In this document: positions 1 to 11,604 of the stretch, piece after piece
Layout: every line of letters begins with the position of its first letter
How positions within the stretch are numbered: position 1 is the first letter of the stretch
NCBI RefSeq assembly: GCF_002288925.2
Contig: NW_022098076.1
Coordinates: forward strand, 70,719,858 to 70,783,857
DNA from: Delphinapterus leucas
Taxonomy: Eukaryota; Chordata; Mammalia; Artiodactyla; Monodontidae
Length of the DNA stretch: 64,000 bases
Direction: 5' to 3'
The notes under the pieces: model-generated
The model's database searches: none
What the model was told of the DNA's origin: nothing
Seen by the model: only the letters and a program-made list of their open reading frames with translations
Translations under genes and position numbers: made by a program

Positions 1-59
1 TTTTTAAAAAAAAAATTTTTTTTTCTCAATAATTTTAATTGTAATAACTTTATTATACT

Positions 60-110
60 TTACCGTCGTTCCTTCTTTCTTTCTTTCTTTCTTTCCGTCC
101 TTCCCTCCTT
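60..110 (+). repeat. Pyrimidine microsatellite (TTTC/TTCC)n
   Basis: Short run of cttt/cttc units within the L1 5' UTR, directly after a T-run and an AT-rich segment. The same order recurs at 280-490. Confidence 0.85.
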
Positions 111-349
111 TAGACAACGAATCACCCCAAATTGAGGAGGTGGTCTCTGAGAGCAAGATTTATGATTTTTCCCCCTTTACCTCTTTTTGTGAAGGTGTAT
201 GTGTATGCTTCTGTATAAGATTTTCTCTGTATAGCTTTGCTTCCAACATTTGTCCTAAGGTTCTATCCGTCCCTCTTTTTTTTTTTTTTTTTTTTCTAAA
301 TATTTTTTAATTCAATAAATATATTATACTTTATTTTATTTTTACTGTA

Positions 350-495
350 TCTTCTTTCTTTCTGTCTTTTTTCCTTCTTTCCCTCCTTCCTTCCTTCCTT
401 CCTTCCTTCCTCCCTCCCTCCCTCCCTTCTTTCCTTCTTTCTTTCTTTCTTCCTTCCTTCCTTCCTTTCCTCCTTTCCTTCTTTCTTTCCTCATA
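350..495 (+). repeat. Polypyrimidine tract (TTCC/CCTT/TTTC)n
   Basis: About 145 bases, almost purely C and T on the + strand, made of ttcc, ccct and tttc units with few interruptions. It lies in the L1 5' UTR. Long homopurine-homopyrimidine tracts are length-unstable and can adopt triplex DNA. Confidence 0.9.
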
Positions 496-1035
496 CATCT
501 ACTAATTCTCTCTACTTTTTCTCCCTTTTATTCTGAGCCGTGTGGATGAAAGGCTCTTGGTGCTCCAGCCAGGAGTCAGGGCTCTGCCTCTGAGGTAGGA
601 GAGCCAACTTCAGGACACTGGTCAACAAGAGACCTCCCAGCTCCACATAATATTAAACGGTGGAAATCTCCCAGTGACCTCCATCTTAACACCAGCACCC
701 AGCTTCACTCAACGACCAGCAAGCCACAGTGCTAGACAACCTATGCCAAACAACTAGCAAAACAGGAACACAACCCCACCCATTAGCAGAGAGGCTGCCT
801 AAAATCATAATAAGGCCACAGACACCCCAAAACACACCACCAGACGTGAACCTGCCCACTAGAGAGACAAGATCCAGCCTCATCCACCACAACACAGGCA
901 CTAGTCCCCTCCACCAGGAAGCCTACACAACCCACTGAAACAACCTTAGCCACTGGAGACAGACATCAAAAACAACGGGAACTACGAACGTGCAGCCTGC
1001 AAAAAGGAGACCCCAAACACAGTAAGATAAGCAAA

Positions 1036-1929
1036 ATGAGAAGACAGAAAAACACACAGCAGATGAAGGAGCAAGATAAAAATGCACCAGACCTAACAAA
1101 TGAAGAGGAAATAGGCAGTCTACCTGAAAAAGAATTCAGAATAATGATAGTAAGGATGATCCGAAATCTTGGAAGTAGAATGGACAAAATGCAAGAAGCA
1201 GTTAACAAGGACCTAGAAGAAATAAAGATGAAACAAGCAATGATGAACAACGCAATAAATGAAATTAAAAGTACTCTAGATGGGATCAATAACAGAATAA
1301 CTGAGGCAGAAGAACGGATAAGTGACCTGGAAGATAAAATAGTGGAAATAACTACTGCAGAGCAGAATAAAGAAAAAAGAATGAAAAGAACTGAGGACAG
1401 TCTCAGAGACCTCTGGGACAACATTAAACGCACCAACATTCGAATTATAGGGGTTCCAGAAGAAGAAGAGAAAAAGAAAGGGACTGAGAAAATATTTGAA
1501 GAGATTATAGTTGAAAACTTCCCTAATATGGGAAAGGAAATAGTTAATCAAGTCCAGGAAGCACAGAGAGTCCCATACAGGATAAATACAAGGAGAAATA
1601 CGCCAAGACACATATTAATCAAACTGTCAAAAATTAAATACAAAGAAAGCATATTAAAAGCAGCAAGGGAAAAACAGCAAATAACACACAAGGGAATCCC
1701 CATAAGGTTAACAGCTGATCTCTCAGCAGAAACCCTACAAGCCAGAAGGGAGTGGCAGGACATACTGAAAGTGATGAAGGAGAAAAACCTGCAACCAAGG
1801 CTACTTTACCCAGCAAGGATCTCATTCAGATTTGATGGAGAAATTAAAACCTTTACAGACAAGCAAAAGCTGAGAGAGTTTAGCACCACCAAACCAGCTT
1901 TACAGCAACTGCTAAAGGAACTTCTCTAG
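1036..1929 (+). CDS. L1-ORF1: L1 ORF1p, RNA-binding protein/nucleic-acid chaperone
   Basis: A 297-residue protein that trimerises and coats L1 RNA in the cytoplasmic ribonucleoprotein; retrotransposition needs it. Domains seen in order: a charged N-terminus (about 1-37); a Glu/Lys/Arg-rich heptad-like coiled coil (about 38-125); an RNA-recognition-motif domain (about 131-212) opening with NIRIIGVPEE at 134; and a basic C-terminal domain (about 213-290) containing ARREW at 236-240 and YPARISF at 258-264. The first ATG of the frame fits the family start. Human ORF1p has 338 residues; the shortfall lies mainly in the coiled coil. The frame is open throughout and stops 58 bp before ORF2, so the two ORFs sit on one bicistronic RNA. 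Confidence 0.95.
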   Translation: MRRQKNTQQMKEQDKNAPDLTNEEEIGSLPEKEFRIMIVRMIRNLGSRMDKMQEAVNKDLEEIKMKQAMMNNAINEIKSTLDGINNRITEAEERISDLEDKIVEITTAEQNKEKRMKRTEDSLRDLWDNIKRTNIRIIGVPEEEEKKKGTEKIFEEIIVENFPNMGKEIVNQVQEAQRVPYRINTRRNTPRHILIKLSKIKYKESILKAAREKQQITHKGIPIRLTADLSAETLQARREWQDILKVMKEKNLQPRLLYPARISFRFDGEIKTFTDKQKLREFSTTKPALQQLLKELL

Positions 1930-1987
1930 ACAAGGAACACAAGAGAAGGAAAAGACCTATAATAACGAACCCAAAACAATATAGAAA

Positions 1988-4900
1988 ATGGGAATAGGAA
2001 CATACATATCGATAATTACCTTAAATGTAAATGGACTAAATGCTCCCACCAAAAGACACAGATTGGCTGAATGGATACAAAAACAAGACCCTTATATATG
2101 CTGTCTACAAGAGACCCACTTCAGACCTAGAGACACATACAGACTGAAACTAAGGGGATGGAAAAAGATATTCCATGCAAATGGAAACCAAAAGAAAGCT
2201 GGAGTAGCAATTCTCATATCAGACAAAATAGACTTTAAAATAAGGACTATTACAAGAGACAAAGAAGGACACTACATAATGATCAAGGGATTGATTCAAG
2301 AAGAAGATATAACAATTGTAAATATTTATGCACCCAACATAGGAGCACCTCAATACATAAGGCAAATACTAACAGCCATAAAAGGGGAGATTGACAGTAA
2401 CACATTCATAGTAGGGGACTTTAACACCCCACTTTCACCCATGGACAGATCATCCAAAATGAAAATAAATAAGGAAACACAAGCTTTAAATGATACATTA
2501 AACAAGATGGACTTAATTGATATTTATAGGACACTCCATCCAAAAACAACAGAATACACATTTTTCTCAAGTGCTCATGGAACATTCTCCAGGATAGATC
2601 ATATCTTGGGTCACAAATCAAGCCTTGGTAAATTTAAGAAAATTGAAATTGTATCAAGTATCTTTTCTGACCACAACGCCATGAGACTAGATATCAATTA
2701 CAGGAAAAGATCTGTAAAAAATACAAACACATGGAAGCTAAACAATACACTACTTAATAATGAAGTGATCACTGAAGAAATCAAAGAGGAAATAAAAAAA
2801 TACCTAGAAACAAATGACAATGGAGACACAACGACCCAAAACCTATGGGATGCAGCAAAAGCAGTTCTAAGGGGGAAGTTTATAGCAATACAAGCCCACC
2901 TTAAGAAGCAGGAAACATCTCGAATAAACAACCTAACCTTGCACCTCAAGCAATTAGAGAAAGAAGAACAAAAAAACCCCAAAGCTAGCAGAAGGAAAGA
3001 AATCATAAAAATCAGATCAGAAATAAATGAAAAAGAAATGAAGGAAACGATAGCAAAGATCAATAAAACTAAAAGCTGGTTCTTTGAGAAGATAAACAAA
3101 ATAGATAAACCACTAGCCAGACTCATCAAGAAAAAAAGGGAGAAGACTCAAATCAATAGAATTAGAAATGAAAAAGGAGAAGTAACAACTGACACTGCAG
3201 AAATAAAAAAAATCATAAGAGATTACTACAAGCAACTCTATGCCAATAAAATGGACAATCTGGAAGAAATGGACAAATTCTTAGAAATGCACAACCTGCC
3301 AAGACTGAATCAGGAAGAAATAGAAAATATTAACAGACCAATCACAAGCACTGAAATTGAAACTGTCATTAAAAATCTTCCAACAAACAAAAGCCCAGGA
3401 CCAGATGGCTTCACAGGTGAATTCTATCAAACGTTTAGAGAAGAGCTAACACCTATCCTTCTCAAACTCTTCCAAAATATAGCAGAGGGAGGAACACTCC
3501 CAAATTCCTTCTACGAGGCCACCATCACCTTGATACCAAAACCAGACAAGGATGTCACAAAGAAAGAAAACTACAGGCCAATATCACTGATGAACATAGA
3601 TGCAAAAATCCTCAACAAAATACTAGCAAACAGAATCCAACAGCACATTAAAAGGATCATACACCACGATCAAGTGGGGTTTATTCCAGGAATGCAAAGA
3701 TTCTTCAATATACGCAAATCTATCAATGTGATAAACCATATTAACAAATTGAAGGAGAAAAACCATATGATCATCTCAATAGATGCAGAGAAAGCTTTCG
3801 ACAAAATTCAACACCCATTTATGCTAAAAACCCTGCAGAAAATAGGCATAGAGGGAACTTTCCTCAACATAATAAAGGCCATATATGACAAGCCCACAGC
3901 AAACATCATCCTCAATGGTGAAAAACTGAAAGCATTTCCACTAAGATCAGGAACAAGACAAGGTTGCCCACTCTCACCACTCTTATTCAACATAGTTTTG
4001 GAAGTTTTAGCCACAGCAATCAGAGAAGAAAAGGAAATAAAAGGAATCCAAATCGGAAAAGAAGAAGTAAAGCTGTCACTGTTTGCAGATGACATGATAC
4101 TATACATAGAGAATCCTAAAGATGCTACCAGAAAACTACTAGAGCTAATCGATGAATTTGGTAAAGTAGCAGGATACAAAGTTAATGCACAGAAATCTCT
4201 GGCATTCCTATATACTAATGATGAAAAATCTGAAAGTGAAATCAAGAAAACACTTCCATTTACCATTGCAACAAAAAGAATAAAATATCTAGGAATAAAC
4301 CTACCTAAGGAGATGAAAGACCTGTATGCAGAAAATTATAAGACACTGATAAAAGAAATTAAAGATGATACAAATAGATGGAGAGATATACCATGTTCTT
4401 GGATGGGAAGAATCAACATTGTGAAAATGACTCTACTACCCAAAGCAATCTACAGATTCAATGCAATCCCTATCAAACTACCACTGGCATTTTTCACAGA
4501 ACTAGAACAAAAAATTTCACAATTTGTATGGAAACACAAAAGACCCCGAATAGCCAAAGCAATCTTGAGAACGAGAAAAGGAGCTGGAGGAATCAGGCTC
4601 CCTGACTTCAGACTATACTACAAAGCTACAGTAATCAAGACAGTATGGTACTGGCACAAAAACAGAAATATAGATCAATGGAACAGGATAGAAAGCCCAG
4701 CGATAAACCCACGCACATATGGACACCTTATCTTTGATAAAGGTGGCAGGAATGTACAGTGGAGAAAGGACAGCCTCTTCAATAAATGGTGCTGGGAAAA
4801 CTGGACAGGTACATGTAAAAGTATGAGATTAGATCACTCCCTAACACCATACACAAAAATAAGCTCAAAATGGATTAAAGACCTAAATGTAAGGCCAGAA

Positions 4901-5806
4901 ACTATCAAACTCTTAGAGGAAAACATAGGCAGAACACTCTATGACATAAATCACAGCAAGATCCTTTCTGACCCACCTCCTAGAGTAATGGAAATAAAAA
5001 CAAAAATAAACAAATGGGACCTAATGAAACTTCAAAGCTTTTGCACAGCAAAGGAAACCATAATCAAGACCAAAAGACAACCCTCAGAATGGGAGAAAAT
5101 ATTTGCAAATGAAGCAACTGACAAAGGTTTAATCTCCAAAATTTACAAGCAGCTCATGCAGCTCAATAACAAAAAAACAAACAACCCAATCCAAAAATGG
5201 GCAGAAGACCTAAATAGACATTTCTCCAAAGAAGATATACAGAATGGCAACAAACACATGAAAGAATGCTCAACATCATTAATCATTAGAGAAATGCAAA
5301 TCAAAACTACAATGAGATATCATCTCACACCAGTCAGAATGGCCATCATCAAAAAATCTAGAAACAATAAATGCTGGAGAGGGTGTGGAGAAAAGGGAAC
5401 ACTCTTGCACTGCTGGTGGGAATGTGAATTGGTTCAGCCACTATGGAGAACAGTATGGAGGTTCCTTAAAAAACTACAAATAGAATTACCATATGACCCA
5501 GCAATCCCACTACTGGGCATATACCCTGAGAAAACCATAATTCAAAAAGAGTCATGTACCAAAATGTTCATTGCAGCTCTATTTACAATAGCCCGGAGAT
5601 GGAAACAACCTAAGCGCCCATCATCGGATGAATGGATAAAGAAGATGTGGCACATATATACAATGGAATATTACTCAGCCTTAAAAAGAAATGAAATTGA
5701 GCTATTTGTAATGAGATGGATAGACCTAGAGTCTGTCATACAGAGTGAAGTAAGTCAGAAAGAAAAAGACAAATACCGTATGCTAACGCATATATATGGA
5801 ATTTAA
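1988..5806 (+). CDS. L1-ORF2: L1 ORF2p, endonuclease and reverse transcriptase
   Basis: A 1272-residue protein (human about 1275) that nicks genomic DNA and primes reverse transcription of L1 RNA at the nick. Seen: an apurinic-type endonuclease domain at about 1-238 with N13, E42, D144, N146, D204, D228 and H229, each one position earlier than the human catalytic set; a reverse transcriptase domain at about 498-773 with D599 and the FADD motif (D701, D702); and a C-terminal zinc knuckle C1129-x3-C1133-x7-H1141-x4-C1146. No stop or frameshift interrupts it. One oddity is R571 in the [11 protein letters not shown] segment, where related L1s have Gly as I recall them. Translation is expected by the unconventional low-efficiency route used for mammalian ORF2. 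It is coding-intact; activity is not shown. Confidence 0.96.
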   Translation: MGIGTYISIITLNVNGLNAPTKRHRLAEWIQKQDPYICCLQETHFRPRDTYRLKLRGWKKIFHANGNQKKAGVAILISDKIDFKIRTITRDKEGHYIMIKGLIQEEDITIVNIYAPNIGAPQYIRQILTAIKGEIDSNTFIVGDFNTPLSPMDRSSKMKINKETQALNDTLNKMDLIDIYRTLHPKTTEYTFFSSAHGTFSRIDHILGHKSSLGKFKKIEIVSSIFSDHNAMRLDINYRKRSVKNTNTWKLNNTLLNNEVITEEIKEEIKKYLETNDNGDTTTQNLWDAAKAVLRGKFIAIQAHLKKQETSRINNLTLHLKQLEKEEQKNPKASRRKEIIKIRSEINEKEMKETIAKINKTKSWFFEKINKIDKPLARLIKKKREKTQINRIRNEKGEVTTDTAEIKKIIRDYYKQLYANKMDNLEEMDKFLEMHNLPRLNQEEIENINRPITSTEIETVIKNLPTNKSPGPDGFTGEFYQTFREELTPILLKLFQNIAEGGTLPNSFYEATITLIPKPDKDVTKKENYRPISLMNIDAKILNKILANRIQQHIKRIIHHDQVGFIPGMQRFFNIRKSINVINHINKLKEKNHMIISIDAEKAFDKIQHPFMLKTLQKIGIEGTFLNIIKAIYDKPTANIILNGEKLKAFPLRSGTRQGCPLSPLLFNIVLEVLATAIREEKEIKGIQIGKEEVKLSLFADDMILYIENPKDATRKLLELIDEFGKVAGYKVNAQKSLAFLYTNDEKSESEIKKTLPFTIATKRIKYLGINLPKEMKDLYAENYKTLIKEIKDDTNRWRDIPCSWMGRINIVKMTLLPKAIYRFNAIPIKLPLAFFTELEQKISQFVWKHKRPRIAKAILRTRKGAGGIRLPDFRLYYKATVIKTVWYWHKNRNIDQWNRIESPAINPRTYGHLIFDKGGRNVQWRKDSLFNKWCWENWTGTCKSMRLDHSLTPYTKISSKWIKDLNVRPETIKLLEENIGRTLYDINHSKILSDPPPRVMEIKTKINKWDLMKLQSFCTAKETIIKTKRQPSEWEKIFANEATDKGLISKIYKQLMQLNNKKTNNPIQKWAEDLNRHFSKEDIQNGNKHMKECSTSLIIREMQIKTTMRYHLTPVRMAIIKKSRNNKCWRGCGEKGTLLHCWWECELVQPLWRTVWRFLKKLQIELPYDPAIPLLGIYPEKTIIQKESCTKMFIAALFTIARRWKQPKRPSSDEWIKKMWHIYTMEYYSALKRNEIELFVMRWIDLESVIQSEVSQKEKDKYRMLTHIYGI

Positions 5807-6191
5807 GGGGAAAAAAAATGTCATGAAGAACCTAGGGGTAAGACAGGAATAAAGACGCAGACCTACTGGAGAACGGACTTGAGGATATGGGGAGGGGGAA
5901 GGGTGAGCTTTGACAGGGCGAGAGAGAGTCATGGACATATACACACTAACAAACGTAGTAAGGTAGATAGCTAGGGGGAAGCAGCCGCAAGGCACAGGGA
6001 TATTAGCTCGGTGCTTTGTGACAGCCTGGAGGGGTGGGATAGGGAGAGTGGGAGGGAGGGAGACGCAAGAGGGAAGACATATGGGAACATATGTATATGT
6101 ATAACTGATTCACTTTATTATAAAGCAGAAACTAACACACAATTGTAAAGCAATTATACCCCAATAAAGATGTTTAAAAAAAAAAAAAAAA
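5807..6191 (+). promoter_or_regulatory. L1 3' UTR, G-rich tract, polyadenylation signal and A tail
   Basis: Follows the ORF2 stop. It holds G-rich tracts at 5888-5907 and 6031-6060; the second has at least four runs of three or more G with loops of 1-5 bases, fitting a G-quadruplex. AATAAA lies at 6163-6168, about 9 bases before the A tail, which then meets unrelated AT-rich sequence. G-rich 3' UTR tracts are typical of mammalian L1s. Confidence 0.9.
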
Positions 6192-8060
6192 TAGTAACCT
6201 AGTATATGAAGACCTTAAGGTATATGTTAGGGACCTAGGTCTTAAAGTCTATTTCATTGTTTCCTAATTTTTGTTGAATTCATAGATCTCTTTGAAAAGC
6301 TATTAAAATCTACATACATGTATATATGAGACACAGAGAAATTCTTATACTCAGTGAAATTTACATGTAGTTTCAGAAGGTTCATAGAACTCCTTGAGCA
6401 TGACTAGAGATGTTAATTCCAGACCTTCTGGGTCCATATTCGTCAGTTCTATTCTTACCTTTCTTCCTAAGAATAATATGATATGGGGTCAGGGATAAAT
6501 CTATTATTCTGAAGTTAAAAATAAGCTAAACATACAGCCCATGTTTAATGCTAAGTGTTCTAGCCATCAATGCAAAAAGGTAACTTAATCACATATATAA
6601 TTCATAAGGTAAATTTAAACTATAAAGAATCATCTCTTTGTTCAGGAAAGCATAATTTCTGACAACAGAAAAGTGATTCTCACATGTCCTCATGAAGAAA
6701 ATTCTATGTTACCTAATAAATGAATATGGTCATCCACAGTATCCTTATTGTACAGATATACCCACAGAGCATGTGATGCATGCTTGTTGCTTGGGGTTTA
6801 AGATAAAGTGCTTTGTTTTGTTTTGTTTTGTATTAAAGCAAAGGAGTTCTGCTTATTTTGGGAGTAAGATTTTTTTCAAAAAGTTCAGTAGAAGTTTGAA
6901 CTAGTGAATAATCCTACATTTTGTCTGTCTTTTCCCTCTAAGAAAAATACTAACTTCAATATCCTGAGACTATCTTAAAACCTATCATGCAGTAGAGGTT
7001 CATAAATATTTGTTTATTACTTGAGAGAGTGACTCCTAGGAATTACCAGCCTTCTTACTTGTTTGAATTCCCAGACTCAGTAAATCTTAGGTCATTTTAT
7101 AAGGAAAATATGTCTCTATTAAATTTTTCTAATGTTTCCTTGAGATTTTCAACATAGTTTTCATAATTAAGCCAGGTTAATTTATACACCTATAAGTATA
7201 TAGCTTTACTCTTCCCATTACTTATATTCATGCAAATCAAAACCAGAAGACTTTACCAAAATGTTGTCTCTATCTGTAACCCCAAGATCCTCAAGGTTCT
7301 TATAATTCAAATAGCTTCTTATAATTCAAGTAACTAAAACCAACAACATTTTTAAGTGCCACCAATTTCTTTCAACACAACTTTCTACCTACTGTCTCTG
7401 TTGTTATTTTGTTGATCTTTGTCTTCCACTTGTTATTTATTTACATTCATTCAACATGCAATTGGTGTCACAGAAGCAATGTTTTTTTTCAAGTTTCTAT
7501 TTTGGTGCGATTTTATTGTCTAATCAAGAATTATTCTATGACTTATGACTGAAAACTTAGATATCTGTTTTAATTCACATTTCATACTATTAGATTTTTT
7601 TGTTTTTTCTGAAATCATCATGTATTCATGGGTACCCTGGATCACACAGATTCCACATATTTTGATTCCCAGTCTATGGGTCTAGTTTTAGAATATGGTC
7701 ACCATAATTATATAGCATTTTCTAAAATGTTTTAGAAATCTCTCATTCCTGAGAGATGCTCACTTTTCTAATTTCACCTTTTTATAATTTTAACCTAGAA
7801 ATACGATGAAAAAAATCACTACACCTTTGGAGTTCTTACTTAATAGTGATTTGACTTAACTGAATCTCCTTACAAGAGTAATAAAGTTTTTATTTAGTCC
7901 TTCAGAAGAAGAAAAGTTGGAAATAGCAGAAGCTTAACGTTAATAGTATATATTTTAGTAAATTTTTGCATGTGTTTATTTTGTGCAAATATTTAATTAA
8001 CAAAAAGAGAATAAAATAACAATTTTATTGGTTTTTAACATTGTAGAGGTGTTTATTGAC
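6192..8060. other. AT-rich intergenic DNA, nothing assigned
   Basis: No gene, RNA or recognisable repeat seen. A short tandem duplication of about 17 bp (cttcttataattcaa-type unit) sits near 7298-7335. Open frames here are short and uninformative. Confidence 0.5.
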
Positions 8061-8071
8061 TTGACTACTAA

Positions 8072-8224
8072 TTTTTTTATTAACCTTTATTGAAGTATAG
8101 TTTCTTTACAATTTTGTGTTAGTTTCTGCTATACAGAAAAGTGAATCAGTTATACGTATACATATATCACCTCTTTTTTTTAGATTTCCTTCCCATTTAG
8201 GTCACCACAGAGCATTGAGTAGAG
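8072..8224 (-). mobile_element. 5'-truncated LINE-1 3' end, inverted
   Basis: The reverse complement reads as an L1 3' UTR end: the CTCTACTCAATGCTCTGTGG-type segment, then the GATTCACTT and AGCAGAAACTAACAC-type block, then the AATAAAGG tail. Flanked by an 11-bp target-site duplication, ttgactactaa, at 8061-8071 and 8225-8235, which defines the insertion exactly. Older subfamily than the 1-6191 copy. Confidence 0.88.
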
Positions 8225-8235
8225 TTGACTACTAA

Positions 8236-10635
8236 ATTTTGAATTAACTTTTCTTATAAAGCCTTTCATTAAACTGATCTTTAACAGACTGTTTTCCATA
8301 CTTGAACAATTCCGGCTTATCATTTGAGGTTTCTTGGCTAATATATTTTTAAGATATAAATATCTGGAAATACTGTCTCATAGGTATTTGTATAGTTATT
8401 TGAATGATGCCTAGGCCTCAATAGATAATTCCAATGGCATTCAAAAATGACCTTCTAAATGGTATTATTTGAGGGAAGATCAAATGGATGTTTTGTTTAT
8501 TTTGTATTATCCTGTCTCAAAATTTATTATATGACTGAAATGGTCACCTAAGAAATAATTCATTTCTCCAGATTAACAACACATTTTTTGAAAGCCAAAT
8601 CCTGCCTGTGCTAACATATTCTCACCTTTGTGTAAATTTATACAATTAGATGAGAGTTCTTAAAAATTACTTGATATGGATATTAGTGGGGCCATCTTGA
8701 TGGAGGGGTAACAATGCAGAGATATAGAAGTTTGAGGCCTTTTAATTTTTTACATTATTATTTTACTATTTATTTACTTATTTTCTCATTCACACATAAT
8801 TTAGAGCTTAGGGATTTTCACAAGAAAATCTCTGTCATGGAATATCTGCCTAGGCAGGACAGAGGAAAATGTAAAATTATGGAAGGACTGTTTACTCTGG
8901 AGATCTCTAGCCTGGATATGGGCCATCATACAACTCAAGCTTTTATGCCCATCAGATGAGTTATATTCATATCTCAGTATAAGTTCTAAACCTCAAAATT
9001 CTTTTACTACTTAATATTTTAGTCCATTGTATTTCATTTTGAAATTTAATAGCTAATATATTTCCCAGTTCCAAAATTCTATGATTCATCATCTTCTTGG
9101 ATGGATTATTCTTTTTTTTTTTCCCCTCTTTCTTTCTCACATACACATGGATGAGACAATATTTCCAGACATTAATCTCTTAAAAATGCACTAGCCAAGA
9201 ACCTTTAAGTGACAGATGGGGATGGCTCAAGTACAGAAAACAATCTGTTAAAGATCAGTTTAATAAAAGGGTTTATAAGAGTTAATTCAAAAATTAATAA
9301 ACAAATCAATAAAAGCCTCTAAAATAATAAAAATAATAGAATTAATCTCTCATTCTCTGTTTATTAATTAAACATAGTAAAATAAACAAGCACACGAAAT
9401 TTACTGAAATGCATAATATCATTGTAAAATTTCTGCAAATTCCAACTTTTCTTTTGAAAGAAAGAAAAAAATACTATTACTTTGATAAGAAGTCAATTAA
9501 GTCAAATCACACCACAGGTATCTGAATAGCAGTGACACCTGTATTAGGACAGAAGCATATATGTTCTTAACAATGCCTAGAGAATGAAGATGTGTTTGTG
9601 ATGATTTTTAGGGCAGAAATATAAAATATACAACAAAACCAGACCCGAAAATTCTGTTGTTTTTTTTTTAGGTGAAGCACATCAATTATAATTTCTGGAA
9701 AGTAATCAAATAAAACAAGTGACTCCCCTTATAGCACAAATAGGGGTCACTTGTCTTTCATCCCTAAAATTCTAATTAGATAATTTTCCCTTCTCTTTTT
9801 TCCCCATCTTTTCTCCCTTTGTCTCTCACATATACACATATTTTGGGTGTGAGCCAATTTAACTCTTTGTATTTCAAACTGCATAATCAGGCATAGCTGG
9901 ACACAGAATATTTCAGTCTTTTATCGAGAACATATTGTTTTAACCTAAATGAAACACCTGCAAAGGGATTCTAAACAGAATATTCTCAGGTTCTATATCT
10001 GGCTCTTTCCTTCTACACTCTTTCCCCTTTTCTGATTTAACTATTTTCATTTAAAAAATAGGTTATGTTTCTTCAAAATAACTTTTTGCAAAGTATCCTA
10101 AAAGCAAAGAGAACTTTAACTTTATATTTAACATTATTTCCAGTAATATCATCTCCCTTATTTATGAGACTCCCAGAAAATCAATCATAATAACCAATGA
10201 ACTCAAAGAAAATCCTTTATTTAACCATGACTTATGTTCACATACAAGTTCTAAGACAGAAAGGGGGCTCAAGTTGTTCCTTAGATCTTCTTATTTTTTA
10301 GAATCCCTTGCCAAATTTCTTGTAAGTCATTTTGACATTCAAAAGGATCTAGATCAAAAAGGTTCTGTTTCTGTTTCCAAAATCATTTTTTTTCTTTTAC
10401 TTTTACTGACATTCCAACAACACCTATCACTTCTTACTCACCTCTAACTCTCTTTATGAGTTGGCCTTCATATCTGTGGATAAATCAAGTGACACATTCA
10501 ACCACATAAAAAGGGAAAAGAGTCAAGCATTCAGACAAAAAGGATTTACTGGCCTAACACCAGCCCTAAGATCTGCCCTCTAAAGAACAAGATTTTAGTT
10601 GGAATCCAGTGTAATATGAATATCAATATGTGCGG
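8236..10635. other. AT-rich intergenic DNA, nothing assigned
   Basis: No gene or clear repeat seen. It contains short T-runs (9112-9121, 9660-9669) and an imperfect hairpin at 9715-9754. Confidence 0.45.
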
Positions 10636-10639
10636 AAAG

Positions 10640-10850
10640 ATCAAGGTGTGACAGTAACCTAAGACCTTGTTGGATCCAGGACAATGTAGGTTTAAATTGC
10701 TATGTGATATTAAACTAATTGTTAAGATTCCCTGAGCTGTCTTCATTATAATAAAGGGCTATTGATATTTTCTTTAAAGAGTTATTCTAAGGCCAACATG
10801 TAACATTAATGTAAGGATATAATAGGTACCTAATAAATGGCATCTAATTT
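10640..10850 (+). repeat. Degraded MIR-like SINE
   Basis: Weak resemblance to MIR, with the tail part (taaggatataataggtacctaat region) near 10813-10835 the best match. Heavily diverged; low certainty. Confidence 0.35.
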
Positions 10851-11604
10851 GTCCGTATTAAAGCTGTTACAATAGACATACTGGCACAAAGTAATGCATG
10901 ATAAAATTCTTGAAGAATGAATAGTATTTATAGAGGAAAATATGGGCATTTAGATTAATTGGTGCACTTAAATTATATCACTCATTTTTAATACTACACC
11001 AATTATGAAAAGGCACCTGAAAGGTGTTCAGATAGTAACTTAATTTACAGAGTACTACCTGAGTATCAGCATAGCATATTTTAAAGTATTGTTTTTTGCT
11101 CAACAGCCAAGAAATAAAGCCAGAAAAATGGTTTCAGTCATATTGCTTTGTGTGTGTCTGCATTTAAAAGAGAAGTAGAAAATCTTGTCCAAAGAGAAAT
11201 TGTTTTTAAAAATGCTGATCCTCCAAGTACGCTCCTGATAAAGGCAGATAACTTCCTTTGTCCATTATATCACTAGAAAATGTGAACAGTTCATTTGAAC
11301 CTGTAAGATTTTTTTCTCATTGATGCAAAATCATTCAACTTTATTCCTGTTGCATTAATTACATCATATGTCAAAGTATTAGTTTATCAAGAACTTCTCA
11401 ACTTAGGCAATCAAAGTTTACATGAGAAAAATATTCCAGTTGATAACTAGTGAATATATTAATATTCCTCTCTATTTTTAGGACAGATCATGGGTCATCT
11501 ACAGAAGAATCCCTAAGTTAAGTCCATGTGCCAAAATTCACAGAAACTCTTCTTTTAGTCAAAACACATTTAGAGCTATACTATTTTGAAATGCCACCCT
11601 AGAA

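Larger units (their letters stand above)
1..1035 (+). promoter_or_regulatory. L1 5' UTR with internal promoter region
   Basis: Sequence upstream of ORF1 in the intact L1. L1 5' UTRs act as internal RNA polymerase II promoters. Seen here: T-rich and pyrimidine microsatellite tracts at 1-120 and 280-490, a short unique spacer between them, and a more GC-balanced segment from about 530 to 1035 leading into ORF1. No specific factor site is assigned. Completeness is unknown because the region is cut by the window edge. Confidence 0.85.
1..6191 (+). mobile_element. L1: LINE-1 retrotransposon, coding-intact, 5' end outside window
   Basis: Autonomous non-LTR retrotransposon in the canonical order: 5' UTR, ORF1, a 58-bp spacer, ORF2, 3' UTR, AATAAA and a 16-17 nt A tail ending at about 6191. 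The left edge of the window lies inside the 5' UTR, so the true 5' end and the upstream target-site duplication cannot be seen. Both reading frames are open and uninterrupted, which is rare among genomic L1 copies and indicates a young insertion. The 3' end closely matches the second young copy at 21.8-23.2 kb, so both belong to the same recent cetartiodactyl-type subfamily. The subfamily name was not assigned. Confidence 0.97.

Noticed and set aside
1..495. Regularly spaced repeats that might suggest a CRISPR-like or satellite array
   Set aside because: They are simple T and C/T tracts of a eukaryotic L1 5' UTR with no unique spacers.
966..5995. Open frames on the - strand, and 4378-4605 on + in another frame, inside the intact L1
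   Set aside because: Shadows of ORF1/ORF2 and the 3' UTR caused by A-rich codons; no independent motif.
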